Assembly (NCBI RefSeq): GCF_000327385.1 | Contig: NW_008707048.1 | Location: 728,500 to 792,499 of the forward strand | Direction of reading: 5' to 3' | Source: Lottia gigantea | Taxonomy: Eukaryota; Mollusca; Gastropoda; Lottiidae | Length of the DNA: 64,000 nt | Shown: positions 50,521 to 62,246 of the stretch, one piece after another | Position numbering within the stretch: the stretch's first letter is position 1 | Layout of the letters: each line of letters starts with the position of its first letter | The notes under the pieces: model-generated | Databases searched by the model: none | Seen by the model: only the letters and a program-made list of their open reading frames with translations | Told to the model about the DNA's origin: nothing | Position numbers and translations under genes: made by a program

Positions 50521-50749
50521 TAAGAACTGATTGCATATTCCAGTATTTTCAGTCAGTAGTATTACTATGTAAATTAAGGCTCACTCGCTGGACATTTTAC
50601 ACTTTTCCATTTAGCAAAAATATAAAAAAAATAACAAGAAAATGGCCAGTAGCTTTCTAACAGAAAGGTAAAAAGGTATAAAAGGATACATTTTAAAGTT
50701 AAGCCGGCAGCTCATATATAATATATCTAATGTGTCATAATAATTGGTA

Positions 50750-51900
50750 TATTATCTCGGCCAGTATCGTGTGACGGATTATGAGTGACTATCCCTTGAA
50801 TGTGGTATTTATAATTAATATGTGTTTGATGAAGATCGTGACTCTAGTGTGGTAAATAACGAGTGACTGTCCCTTTGATGGAATATTTTTTTTAATGTTC
50901 TTGGTGGGAGATCGTGACTGTGGCTTATTACTTCTATTTTTTTTTATATGTTCATGTAACTTTTTACGAGTGACAACCTCTTTAATGCGATATTTATATT
51001 GCTCTTCTTGATGACTTATTACGAGTGACTAGGAATGCAATATCTCTTTTATTGTGCTTGATGAGAATACCATTACTAACTGCGTGACTTATTACTAGTG
51101 ACTACTCCTTGGAATGCAATATCTCTTTTATTGTGCTTGATGAGAATACCATTACTAACTGCGTGACTTATTACTAGTGACTACTCCTTGGAATGCAATA
51201 TCTCTTTTATTGTGCTTGATGAGAATACCATTACTAACTGCGTGACTTATTACTAGTGACTACTCCTTGGAATGCAATATCTCTTTTATTGTGCTTGATG
51301 AGAATACCATTACTAACTGCGTGACTTATTACTAGTGACTACTCCTTGGAATGCAATATCTCTTTTATTGTGCTTGATGAGAATACCATTACTAACTGCG
51401 TGACTTATTACTAGTGACTACTCCTTGGAATGCAATATCTCTTTTATTGTGCTTGGTGAGAATACCATTACTAACTGCGTGACTTATTACTAGTGACTAC
51501 TCCTTGGAATGCAATATCTCTTTTATTGTGCTTGATGAGAATACCATTACTAACTGCGTGACTTATTACTAGTGACTACTCCTTGGAATGAAATATCTTT
51601 ATTGTTGTGCTTGGTGAGGACACCATGACTAACTGCGTGACTTTTCACGAGTGACTACTCCTTGGAATGAAATATCTCTATTATTGTGCTTGATGAGGAC
51701 ACTGCGTGACTTATTACGGGTGACTATATTACTATTACTATATGTACTTAAAAGTCTTTATTTATATGTACGTGATGATAATATCGTGACTCTTATACGA
51801 ATGACTATCCCTTGAATGCAACATTTCTATTATCGTTCTTGATAAGGAGATCGTTACTCACTGCGTGACTTTTTACGAGTGACTATTCCTTTAAAGTGTT
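50750..51900. repeat. 79-bp tandem array, near-identical core
   Basis: Unit of 79 bases including GTGACTTATTACTAGTGACT, ACTCCTTGGAATGCAATATC, TCTTTTATTGTGCTTGATGA and GAATACCATTACTAACTGC (51061, 51140, 51219, 51298, 51377, 51456, 51535). The core copies from about 51020 to 51590 are identical except for one change (GGTGAG) in the 51456 copy. Both sides carry old, diverged units. Confidence 0.97.
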
Positions 51901-54795
51901 TTTTAATTAATGTGCGTGATGATGGGAAATAAGAAGACACTGTGTTTAGTACTGGAAATACGAAGCCTAAACTGTCGACTCAAAGACAAAGAGTTTTCCT
52001 GTCTGCCTCTGGCACGATTTCCACTATTCTAATCTTCATTAAAGGCTGATGAATAACAATGACAAGACATCTTTTTTTATTCAAATAATTTTCTTACAAA
52101 CGTACTAGAAATTGGTTCAATAGTCTTGAGGGTGCTAGATTTTCTTTAAAGGAAATGGCAACCCTATTTCTAATATTGAAACTAGATCAAGAAAACTGTC
52201 ATTATAAATAAATAAAAAAAGGCGAAAATAAAAGAAGCGAATACACTAGGAGCGGATCTGGACTCAGTGCGGAGACGAGTCGCTTCTACTATCTTTATAC
52301 GCCAACATGAAACACTCTAATTTTGACAAAACTGGGATAATATTGTTTTCCAAGCTACCAGTGGGTGTATATTAGGCCGACCTTGCCTGGTAATCTATCT
52401 TCTATGGTATCTATGATCTCTCATTGTGATTCGTCTACAATTATTAAAATTAAATCAAAATTATATCAAAATACACAACAAAAAAAATAACAAATACAAA
52501 TAATAAACAGAAAAAGGAACAATATATAAATCTAATTTTAAATAGATTACAACGGCCCAGATCTCATGCAAACGATAAGACGCTTTTTCTGCATGCACAC
52601 TTTTCATATAATTATAGCATATAAAATAAGACTTTTTCATCCCTTTAAGAGAAATTTCCATTATGAATATTATGAGTGGATATCCTTATGTTTTGTATCA
52701 CTGTTTACGTAAATCCAGGATGTTTTACACTGGAATATAGAATTCCTTATCACCTTATAAAGTAAACACTTTGTAACCACTCTAGAGAGTGCATGGAGTT
52801 TGTTTTGATTTAATAACTCAGTGAAAAAATGTTAAATAAAAACAAATAAAAGGCCAATAGAAGACTTAAAAAATATTTAAATAACATGATATTAGTATAG
52901 CAAATGATGTTGTAGGCCTATTACCTATTATTCAAGACTGTAATATATTAGGATAACGGTAATGGAAGGTAATACTTAAATAGAATTTTGCTGTGATTTT
53001 CTATTGTCGTAGGATGTAAATGTTCATTGTTCATTGTTCCATCACAGTGACTGAACTCTAGTATGGTTAATACAAAACGGAATAAAAGTTTGATCTAATT
53101 TTTGATCAGACTGTGGATAAGTAGTATCGACTGTTATCCTTACAGACCTGCATCACACATAACAATGAGACTATTAGTGGAATAAACAGTCTGCGTTGCT
53201 AATTGAAAACGATAATTTCGTATGAGATGTTTCGGGAATTTTCTTTGATTAGAGGTTTTAATATAGAAAGTATTTAATGTGTTGCTTGTTGCTGTCGTCT
53301 TGTTTTTTCTTTCCTACTCCAAAGTACTAGTATGCTCAAAATCAACAGAAATCCAAGCTGCTCTAAGGGAAACTATAGGCTGAATATTACCTGGACTACG
53401 GACAACAAACAATTTATCTGGAAAGATAGGAAAAAAGTCTGATTGGTTTTAATTTCACGTGACATCATGCACATTTTTTATCTCTTTGTCCTTTGTTATT
53501 ATTATGTTAACCTGCTAAAGTGATACAAGGTAAAAATATGTAAATTTAATGTAATTTCGGACGTGTTGTAGGCCTAGAGGTAGTACAGTGTACGCATCAT
53601 AGAACCTTTTTGCGAGACACAAACAAATGATCCACTGCACATAATTTATAATTTAGTTCCTGGTGATCCAATAAGCGACTACTATAAGTAACATCTTTTC
53701 TTATATCTTCGTTTTTCAAATCTAAATTTATATGAACTTGTTAATTAATTGTACAAAAAATAACGTCGAGATGTTTAAAGGGAAGCAATAATGTTTAAAA
53801 AAAACTACGGACTACAAGAGATTTTTCAGATTGAAATGAAAATATAGAATCTAAAGTTACTGTAACAAACACACACAAAAAAAAACAGCAATGCAAAAAT
53901 ACAATACCGTCACCTAAATATTTGATGGCAAGCTATGTGTATAAACAGCCATTCATAGATAGCGAGAATGACCTATTTAGTTATTTTTTATTAAATATTT
54001 TCTATAAAATTCTTAACTGAACAGCAGAAAATAACAGGGCCTGGGTCCTAAGTAGACCGAAACATCTGCCTCTATTCCATCCTCTGATAGCTATTTGAAA
54101 GTTATCGGCTGGTGTACCCCAAGACTATCAAATTATCTATCAAGTGCTGAAATAGAGTCAGTTGTTTCGGACTAGATCTTAAGTAGTAGTCCTATGAGTC
54201 TGAATAAACCAGAAATTGACGGGAGTTGCTAGTAGAATATTTCTTCAGAAAATAGATTTGATTATAGAATTAACTCATTCATGCAAGCCCAACAATAACA
54301 TGTCGTATTAGCTCCTACACAATAAAAGAAAGACATGAAAGTGGTCTGAAAAGACGAATGTAATACGTAGTTATTTCCCTTGATAGCAATATTGGTACTA
54401 TTCATATTTTCAGTGTATATTTTAATAGAACAGTATCCACGGTCCGAGTCGCAACACAACCAAGTCGTCAACGTCCTATTTCATTTCGAATCATAAAGTA
54501 ATTTTCACAATGAACCACAAAATTACTTAATATCATAAAATCATCTATGTCATTTAATGAAGCAGCTGCACTTCTGATAAACAAAATCATAAGCAAATCA
54601 TGATAAACATAATGATGTTATTTTATGAGCTGTTTTTGAAACGAATAAACTAGTATATCTGGAAAAATTTACATAATGAACATTAGATATTAAATTTAAA
54701 CAGATGACACATGATTGCATTCTTCGATAAAATATTTATTACGTTATTATATTATATTTAGCATCTTTATAATGTTAGCATCTGTAGGTCTACTT
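51901..54795. other. AT-rich intergenic, nothing identified
   Basis: No exon or repeat was recognised. Open frames at 52461 and 54262 (minus) are short, without domains. Confidence 0.5.
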
Positions 54796-54799
54796 GCAG

Positions 54800-55990
54800 C
54801 ATTCTGTTTCCCGTAATGAAATGTCTACTTCTTAAAATGAAATGTTCATTTCATACACATAAGTTCAATTCATTATTATACGAGCATAATGTTCATTCCA
54901 TTATGATATGTTCTCTTTATATTATCAGATGTTCATTTCTTACACGCGTTCATTTGTATGTGTTCTTTCATATATTGATGGGATTACTTCATATTATGCC
55001 ATGATTATTTCAGATAATGATATGTTCATTTCATTGTATGCTATGATTACTTCAGATAATGATATGTTCATTTCATATAATAATACTTTAGTTTATCTCA
55101 TATGATATATGTTTATTTCATATGATATGTTCATTTCATATAATATGATAATTTATGTTTATTTCATAATAATAATGATATGTTCATTTCATATAATGAT
55201 ATTGATATGGTCATTTTATATTATGATATGTTAATTTTATACATAATGTTTATTTCATACTTTTTTTTCATATACTGATATTATGTTCACCTTATATAAT
55301 ATCGGCTCGCAAAATGAAACGCTGGCTTCAAAATACAAATATAATATATTATAATATTAGATATTAGAATGATATTATCTAATTTCATGATATACAATAA
55401 CGAAATATTTAGAGCGATAACAAATATTCATTTAATAGGCTATCAAATTTCGAATTCTTATTTCAAAATGAAATGTTCAGTCATCTAATGAAATGTCCAA
55501 TTCACATAATAAAATGTTCATTTTATATAAAAATGTAATGTTCACTTCAATAATATGTTTAGGTCATAACATGTTATCAAATATGTTCGGATCATTAGTA
55601 GTAGTACATTTGGTTTATTATGTTCACTTCAAATAATAAAATGGACATTTCATGTGAAATGTACAACTTTATATATCATATTGAAATGTCCATTATATAT
55701 AACAAATGAAATGTTCACTTCTTCGATATCTCAATGAAATATTTACTTGTGAAATGTACAACTTCATTAGGCTATAATGAAATGTTCATTACATAAAATG
55801 TTCACATCAGAGGTTATTCCTTCGGAATGAACATCCTTCTGTTAATCTGGCTAAGCCCCCTACCACTAGGTTGGTTGACAGAAAACAGTTGAACATTTTT
55901 ACTTAATTATGAAATGTTCACTTTACTCGTATGTAGGCCTAGTGTTCACTTTATAGAAAATTTCTCTTTGTTATGAAATGTTCACTTTGT
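54800..55990. repeat. Highly diverged short tandem region (TGTTCATTTCATA words)
   Basis: Many copies of TGTTCATTTCATATAATGAT-like words and, further right, AATGAAATGTTCACTTCA-like words at irregular spacing of about 20-35 bases. An old, eroded minisatellite or low-complexity region. Confidence 0.75.
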
Positions 55991-56400
55991 GTATTGATAA
56001 ACACAAAAATAATCATTTCATAGAATTTCTAGAATATAAAAATTATAATTTGAGGTTTGAAAGTCGATACAAAGTTCAACATTCTAGATATTAATCTGGA
56101 GTGTATATTACATAGTGTTATGATAATTTAAATATTTATATTAAAGATAATCATATCCGTTAGAATGTTTCATATTAAGATATCATTTTTGCTCCAACTG
56201 CCCAATATGTAGTTTCATTTCATAATGAAGACACAGGTTATTTAATATATTCTTTAGTTTTTAAGTAGGCCTACACCTTTTTTTTATAGCAGACGTCAAT
56301 ATTAGGCCATGTTATCGGCTGATATAAAGAAAAGTCAAAATTGTACACACCCAACACACACCTGCCTTTAAAAACATCCTCAATCAATCGTTTAAAAAAC

Positions 56401-56460
56401 GTCTTACATCCTGACTGCAATAACCATCTTTATTGTATCACGGGATGAAGCAGATTTGAT
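56401..56460 (-). repeat. Dispersed repeat family copy (partners at 35.7 and 49.2-49.5 kb)
   Basis: GTCTTACATCCTGACTGCAA, TAACCATCTTTATTGTATCA, CGGGATGAAGC aligns with 49229-49290 (GTCTTATACCTTGACTGCAA, TAGTCACATTTTCTGTATCA, TGGAATGTAGC) and inversely with 35751-35810. Confidence 0.6.
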
Positions 56461-56890
56461 TACTTTTTTGATCCGGAACCGAGTTTATGCTTTACGACGC
56501 ATTGCCATTGACCCAGCAGTATTATAGGGCCTATTAGTTTACATATCGACATATCAATAAAAATCCGGACCGCATTTAAAGGAACTCGAAGATTTTAGTC
56601 GATAATGGATATTATATCAATAGATTGATCGATTTCTAAGTTTGATTTCAAGGAATACTTATTTCAGGACAGATGCCATTGTAATATAGGACCTACAGTA
56701 TATCAGGGTGGCTGTGTCTTTTCAACTAAAATCATACTAATGAATAACTAATTTTAGCATAATTAATTTAGCTTATCTATTGCTCTGTGATCCAAGCTAG
56801 TGCTTTCATTGAGACTCGTTTCAATACACCCTAATACTGCATAATGACTCACAACTCAATAGTTGCCTCCAGTGAACATCAGATACCACT

Positions 56891-57086
56891 GACAAGACAA
56901 GACAAGACAAGACACTAAACACAAGACACTAAACACTACTAAACTAAACTAAACTAAACTAAACTAAACTAAATTAAATTAAATTAAATTAAATTAAATT
57001 AAATTAAATTAAATTAAATTAAATTAAATTAAATTAAATTAAATTAAATTAAATTAAATTAAATTAAATTAAATTAAATTAAATTA
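56891..57086. repeat. Pentanucleotide microsatellite (ACAAG)n-(AAACT)n-(AAATT)n
   Basis: Short GACAA and ACTAAAC repeats lead into six AAACT units (56941-56970) and then about 23 perfect AAATT units to 57085. The clean switch from C to T at one position suggests one substitution that then spread through the array. Length is likely polymorphic. Confidence 0.97.
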
Positions 57087-58302
57087 ATTTGCAGTACATG
57101 TCCCTACATTTTTACTGAAATGAGATGACATGATATTTCCTGGGCTCTGTTCATTAGATCTTTTAATATAAACTTGAATGTAACGAAACTTTGAATCCTA
57201 AACATTTAGGTTATTCCAAGAATATTTTAGCACCTTAAATGACATTACTCGACTTCATTCAAACTATTTTAATAGCCCAGCACTGAACGACCCCCATGCT
57301 TTCATTTCCGGGCCTTCATCTTATATAGGCTATTTTATTCACATTAGCATGAACTGGTGTTTAATTGAAAGAAATGAAATAAAAATGTTTAATTAATTCC
57401 ATGTTTGAACTTTTGGTCACTTTTTATACGCTGGGGAATTTATTGGGCCAAATTGAATAATGGTTGGCTCTACTTGATGAATTGACCAATCAAATCGTCT
57501 CCATGTTTACTTCTACTTTATGCATTAGGCTTATGGAGGATTTTAACCTTATGACAATTCGCGGTTTTATATGTAATAAAACCGTTTATTTATAGGATCT
57601 AAGAGGCATTATTTTCTAATTTGATAACTGGATTGAAATTATTGAATTATGGTTGTGTTTGTTGAGGTTGCATGCTGTTTTTGTTATTTTTAAGTACACA
57701 TAAACATGAACGGGGCAGCCAACTCGGGATTATTGTAAAGGTCAAGGCCGATGAACTGTTATTTTCAAGCGTGATCTAAAAACTAAATAAAACTTTATTT
57801 TCATTTGTGAAAACAGACATGTAATAATGTAAAGATTTTGTAGATCGTGAATTTTTATATTTACACGCGGTTTGGGATCAGTCATATGCCTTGTCCACAC
57901 ATTATGACCGATATTTGCTTTGTTTGTTTAGTGCGAACGTTTCACCATGAATAGGAGCAAACGTTAGACTTTACAGCAGGAATAGAGTTGTGTATGTTAC
58001 ATCTGGAAATTTTATTAGTGCTTTAAACCCTTGATTTCTTTTTATCAATCTTTTCAATGAAGAAAATTGAAGCTAAAAGTGTTTGTGGATATGTTAATGT
58101 GGATAATGAGAGCATTAGTGAAATCAATCCTCCAATATTGAGCCATAATAACAATGGTACAACAATGTATGACTACCCAATTGGAGTATATTATTTACTA
58201 TAAAGTCTTGAAATGTGAATTTATGTGTTAAAAAGTGGAAAATTGAAGGGATAAAGAAAGTTGACAGGCTAATAACAGTGAAATTTAAGTGGAGGATACG
58301 AA
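57087..58302 (+). promoter_or_regulatory. 5' flank and probable 5' UTR of the signal-peptide gene
   Basis: No coding signal. Contains CCAAT-like words near 57470-57495 and AAGGTCAAGG near 57738, a nuclear-receptor half-site-like word. No clear TATA or initiator can be placed. There is an in-frame stop (TGA 58279-58281) before the proposed ATG at 58303. Confidence 0.3.
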
Positions 58303-58402
58303 ATGAATCGAATATTAATGCTTGTTTTGAATACTGGTTGTTTAGTTGTATTATATTTGAATAGTGTTATGGGAGTAAAGGTGTATAATGACAATCCTAA
58401 AG
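58303..58402 (+). CDS. First coding exon of an unidentified secreted or membrane protein (signal peptide)
   Basis: ATG at 58303, preceded by an in-frame stop at 58279-58281, encodes MNRILMLVLNTGCLVVLYLN, then SVMGVKVYNDNPK. This is a typical signal peptide: a basic residue (R3), a hydrophobic core at residues 4-19, and small residues before a likely cleavage after G24. After 100 bases the frame meets AAG|GTAAGAA (GT at 58403), a strong donor in phase 1, the phase commonly used by extracellular modules. The remaining exons are not visible in the 5.6 kb to the window end, so the protein is unidentified. It is co-oriented with the EGFLAM-like gene 47 kb upstream. A chance ATG with a hydrophobic stretch is possible, but stop, signal peptide and donor together make a real exon likely. 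Confidence 0.6.
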
Positions 58403-58689
58403 GTAAGAAAAAGTTGCTTCAGGGTTTATTCAGGTCAATACTCTGATAAAACCGGTCAAAACATGTGATAAGACTGTAAAAATAGGTATTAGCTTAAGCT
58501 TATCATATCACATGGGGTCTCAATAAATCATCATTTGTACATCTGCCTTCTGAGTCTTGAAAATTTTTTTAACCTGAGTGTTGAGAAAATTTTGTAGCTT
58601 TGGGGTGGTCAATAATATTTGTAATGTAGAATATTGCCATTTTTGTTTTCTTTCTTCTGATCAATGAGCTTGCGTACTATTGAATGATA

Positions 58690-59590
58690 TTCTCTACTGT
58701 CACCCAGAAAACATTATTATAATTTAACTACTGTCACCAAGAAAACATTATTATAATTTAACTACTGTCACCAAGAAAACATTATTATAATTTAACTACT
58801 GTCACCAAGAAAACATTATTATAATTTAACTACTGTCACCAAGAAAACATTATTATAATTTAACTACTGTCTCCAAGAAAACATTATTATAATTTAACTA
58901 CTGTCTCCAAGAAAACATTATTATAATTTAACTACTGTCTCCAAGAAAACATTATTACTACTGTTACTACTGTCACCAAGAAAACATTATTATACTCTTA
59001 CTACTGTCACCAAGAAAACATTATTACTACTGTCACCAAGAACATATTATTATTCTCTGACTACTGTCACCAATAAAACATTATGTCTACTGTAACCAAG
59101 AATTATTATCCTCTGACTACTGTCACCAAGAAAACATTATTATACATTAACTGTCACCAAGAAAACATTATTATACTATTACTACTGTCACCATGAAAAC
59201 ATTACTGACTATTACTACTGTCAACAGAAAACATTATTATCCTCTCACTACTGTCACCAAGAAAACATTATTACACTATTATAACTGACTCACCAAGAAA
59301 ACATTATTAATACTGTCACCAAGAAAACATTATTATCCTCTGACTACTGTCACAAAGAAAACATTATTACACTCTTAACTACTGTCACCAAGAAAAGGTT
59401 TTTATTATACTTTAACTATTGTACCAAGAAAAGACTCTGCTGTCACCAAGGAAATAATAATAGATTTTGTGCCAGAGAAAACATTATTATTGTCTAATTT
59501 CACCAAGAAAAAAATTATATGCCAATACCATACTCTATTGTCACCAAGAATAACAGTATCATTATACTCTACTGACACCCAAAATTTATC
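58690..59590. repeat. 34-bp tandem array in the first intron of the signal-peptide gene
   Basis: Unit CTACTGTCACCAAGAAAACA, TTATTATAATTTAA; period 34 (58694 to 58728). The first seven or eight copies are almost identical, including a CACC to CTCC variant shared by three neighbours. Copies become irregular and lose segments from about 58955 to 59590. Confidence 0.95.
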
Positions 59591-60927
59591 AGAAGGGTGA
59601 ATTTAATTATTAGTTTATGACCTTTTGCTTAATATTCAGCTTCCCAGAGGTAAAACATACTCTCTGGCTCAGTTTTATTCTTTCAGTCTTATCTTATTTT
59701 CGTCACTGTCATCCCTAATTTAAGATCACAGAGAAAATGTCTTAAGTCAAAGCACTAGGTCAACAATTCAGAACATGAGCACATCTTATATGTATTCATG
59801 GCAGGATAAGTTCAACCAATGAAAGGTGCTAATTGAATAAATGGATACTTAATGGGAAAATCCTGAGTAGTATAAATGCAATAATTCTTATTCCAGTCGA
59901 TGACAAATCAGAATTATTGTGCAAAGTAAAATTATCTATGAGTCCTAATTGTTTTTGGGAATGTATTATTTAAGTAAATATGAAGAAGAACTTTCCTTTA
60001 GGACACCCTTGATCTGGTGTGTACAGCCCGACCGGTTCCGTTCAGTTTGAACTCTTCAGGGTAACTTAACAAGAGGGAATTCTTGACCTCTATTTGTGTG
60101 CTACAATAATGCAGAGGCACCTCTAATAAATGTGGAGGTGCTTTGGGTTAAATGCAAATAACGCCTCAAATAAAATGATATTCACAGACTATATTGCCTA
60201 GTACTGCTGTCACTGGTTAAGCTTACATTTTTCATAGCATCTAGTTGCAAAAGTTATGTGATAACAAACTGCCCCTTGTGCACATCAAGGTACTTTTGAG
60301 CTTGTTTGTTCAAAATCATGGACCATAGATCAATAATCTTTTACATTATAAATAAGATGGCATATCCAGTGAATTAACATAGAAAATAACACTTAGAGAA
60401 AGAAAGAATTCCATTTTTTGGTTCACTTTTGTTTAATTTTAAAGTTTATAGTTTTATTAGATTTATTAATAAAATCGTACAGCAAATTAACGTTTTGATC
60501 ACTAGTGGTTCAGCTCTATCAGCCACATCCATCATTTGAAGAAGTAACTACCAATAACACTTCAGCTTTATTAAGATTTGTGGAAAAGTATTAAAGTTAA
60601 GAGACCTAAAATATATATGCTTGGTTATTAAGGATATCTTTTCATCATACTATGTCAATGACCAATGCATTCACAATTGATAAAAGGAGGCCAATTGTAA
60701 AATAATTAGAACATGTTCTAGTCAGTTTTATTTGTTCTAAATACAGATAATGAGGGTTAGAAGTTAAATAAATGTAGTATATTACTCAGTGTAATTGTTA
60801 TATGACATAATTAACCATACAATACTAGTTTTTGTACAGATTTTTTTTATCTAAATATACATTGTTTGTATGAAATCTTCTCATATCTAGAGAAAGTTTC
60901 TCATTTCCCTAAAGTAGATGTCCTTAC

Positions 60928-61163
60928 AGGGATTGTAATGAGATTTTGTATCAGGGACACTGATAGCATCCATTTGCACCAATCCAATATTCAATTAGAC
61001 ATCTGTCATTCCTGTTTAACCATATGTGATATGAGCATTTTACAATCAAACACTTATTTTTAGTATTATTACAAAAACCACATACATCTGATTGCAAACT
61101 GGAATGGTGCAAATTGATGCTATGATACACATAAGAAATTTAGATAACTTCTTTTCAATCCAT
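60928..61163. mobile_element. TTAA-type foldback MITE, old copy
   Basis: Left end AGGGATTGTAATGAGATTTT after TTAC (60924-60927). The inner GTATCAGGGACACTGATAGC, ATCCATTTGCACCAATCC and the mirrored GGAATGGTGCAAATTGATGC identify the family. The right end CTTCTTTTCAATCCAT is mutated. No coding capacity. Confidence 0.82.
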
Positions 61164-62201
61164 TGGATCTATATTGTGTTCATAACAACTTAAAGCTAAG
61201 ATAATGTGAACTGTTTTGTTCATTGTATTGGGTCATAGTAATGGTTTATCAGTGTAATATGTTCATGGTAGTTCAGTGTATTTTGTCAGGATCATATTTT
61301 CATGGTTAATTTGTCACAGTTGCAGGTTCATTGTTATATGTACATAGGTCACAGATGTATGGACATGGTAATATGTGCATATGTCACAGATTGTCACGGT
61401 TTTGTGATTACAATATTATTTTTTGCAATGTCAGTAATGTAGTGCTAAAATATGTAGAGGCCTTTATTGTCAATTTGATAATTATAAATTAAGGCTGGAT
61501 ATAATTTGACAGGCAACAAAAATCACTCCTTATTTATTAATGTGCCCATCCAATCATGCACATTGATTCAAAGGATGTATGTGAGGAAGAGTTCAACAGA
61601 TAGTTCAGGGGTGTCAAGTTTTATGCTTAGATATGCACAGTGTTAGAAATGCAAATAGTTGTATAATTATTGCACTATTTTGAATTCCATAAGAAAGACA
61701 AAGGTAGTTCAGTTTAAAGAATAACAGTACAAACAATGTCACTTATATTGGTCTGACAGCGGAAATTGAAAAAACGTAGGCTTCTGCTGCTGTTCTGGCA
61801 AAATTTTTGCCACTAATCTTCATTATCCCAGGTGCAGATGTGAAACTTAATTTTTTTTCTCCAAGCTCATGCAAAATTTACTCACTTGCTTTATTTGTAG
61901 GCATTAAATGAACAGTTTAAAGCAATGTTGGAATTCAATCTTGTAGACAATATGTTGGTGTTTTTATTAGCTGTCAACTAATGTCTGAGTAAAACCACAC
62001 TTTAGACACACCACCCAGACAATATGGACATGTCATGCATAATTAGTACTAGGCAGGTTGACTTATGATGTAATATCACATAATTACTATATATAATATA
62101 CACCACCTACTGTTTATTGTATGCAACACTTTAAATACATGCATAAATTGCCGAAGCATTGAATTTTTCACATAAGGAAGTATATCAATAAGTATTTCAG
62201 A

Positions 62202-62246
62202 ATGAAAAGTGGTATCAGGTGTCTAGAAGAGTAAACATACCCTGGT
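62202..62246 (+). repeat. Dispersed repeat 'AGTGGTATCAGGTGTCTAG', plus copy
   Basis: ATGAAAAGTGGTATCAGGTG, TCTAGAAGAGTAAACATACC matches the inverted copy at 4831-4900 over about 40 bases with few changes. Weaker relatives lie at 15536 and 24250. Confidence 0.6.

Noticed and set aside
60111-60142. Short hairpin AGGCACCTC ... GAGGTGCTT as a possible microRNA precursor
   Set aside because: Only about nine paired bases with poor extension of the stem on either side; too short for a precursor.
60866-61063. 65-codon plus frame in the intron of the signal-peptide gene
   Set aside because: Most of it lies inside the foldback MITE at 60928-61163, and the same reading is not kept in other copies.
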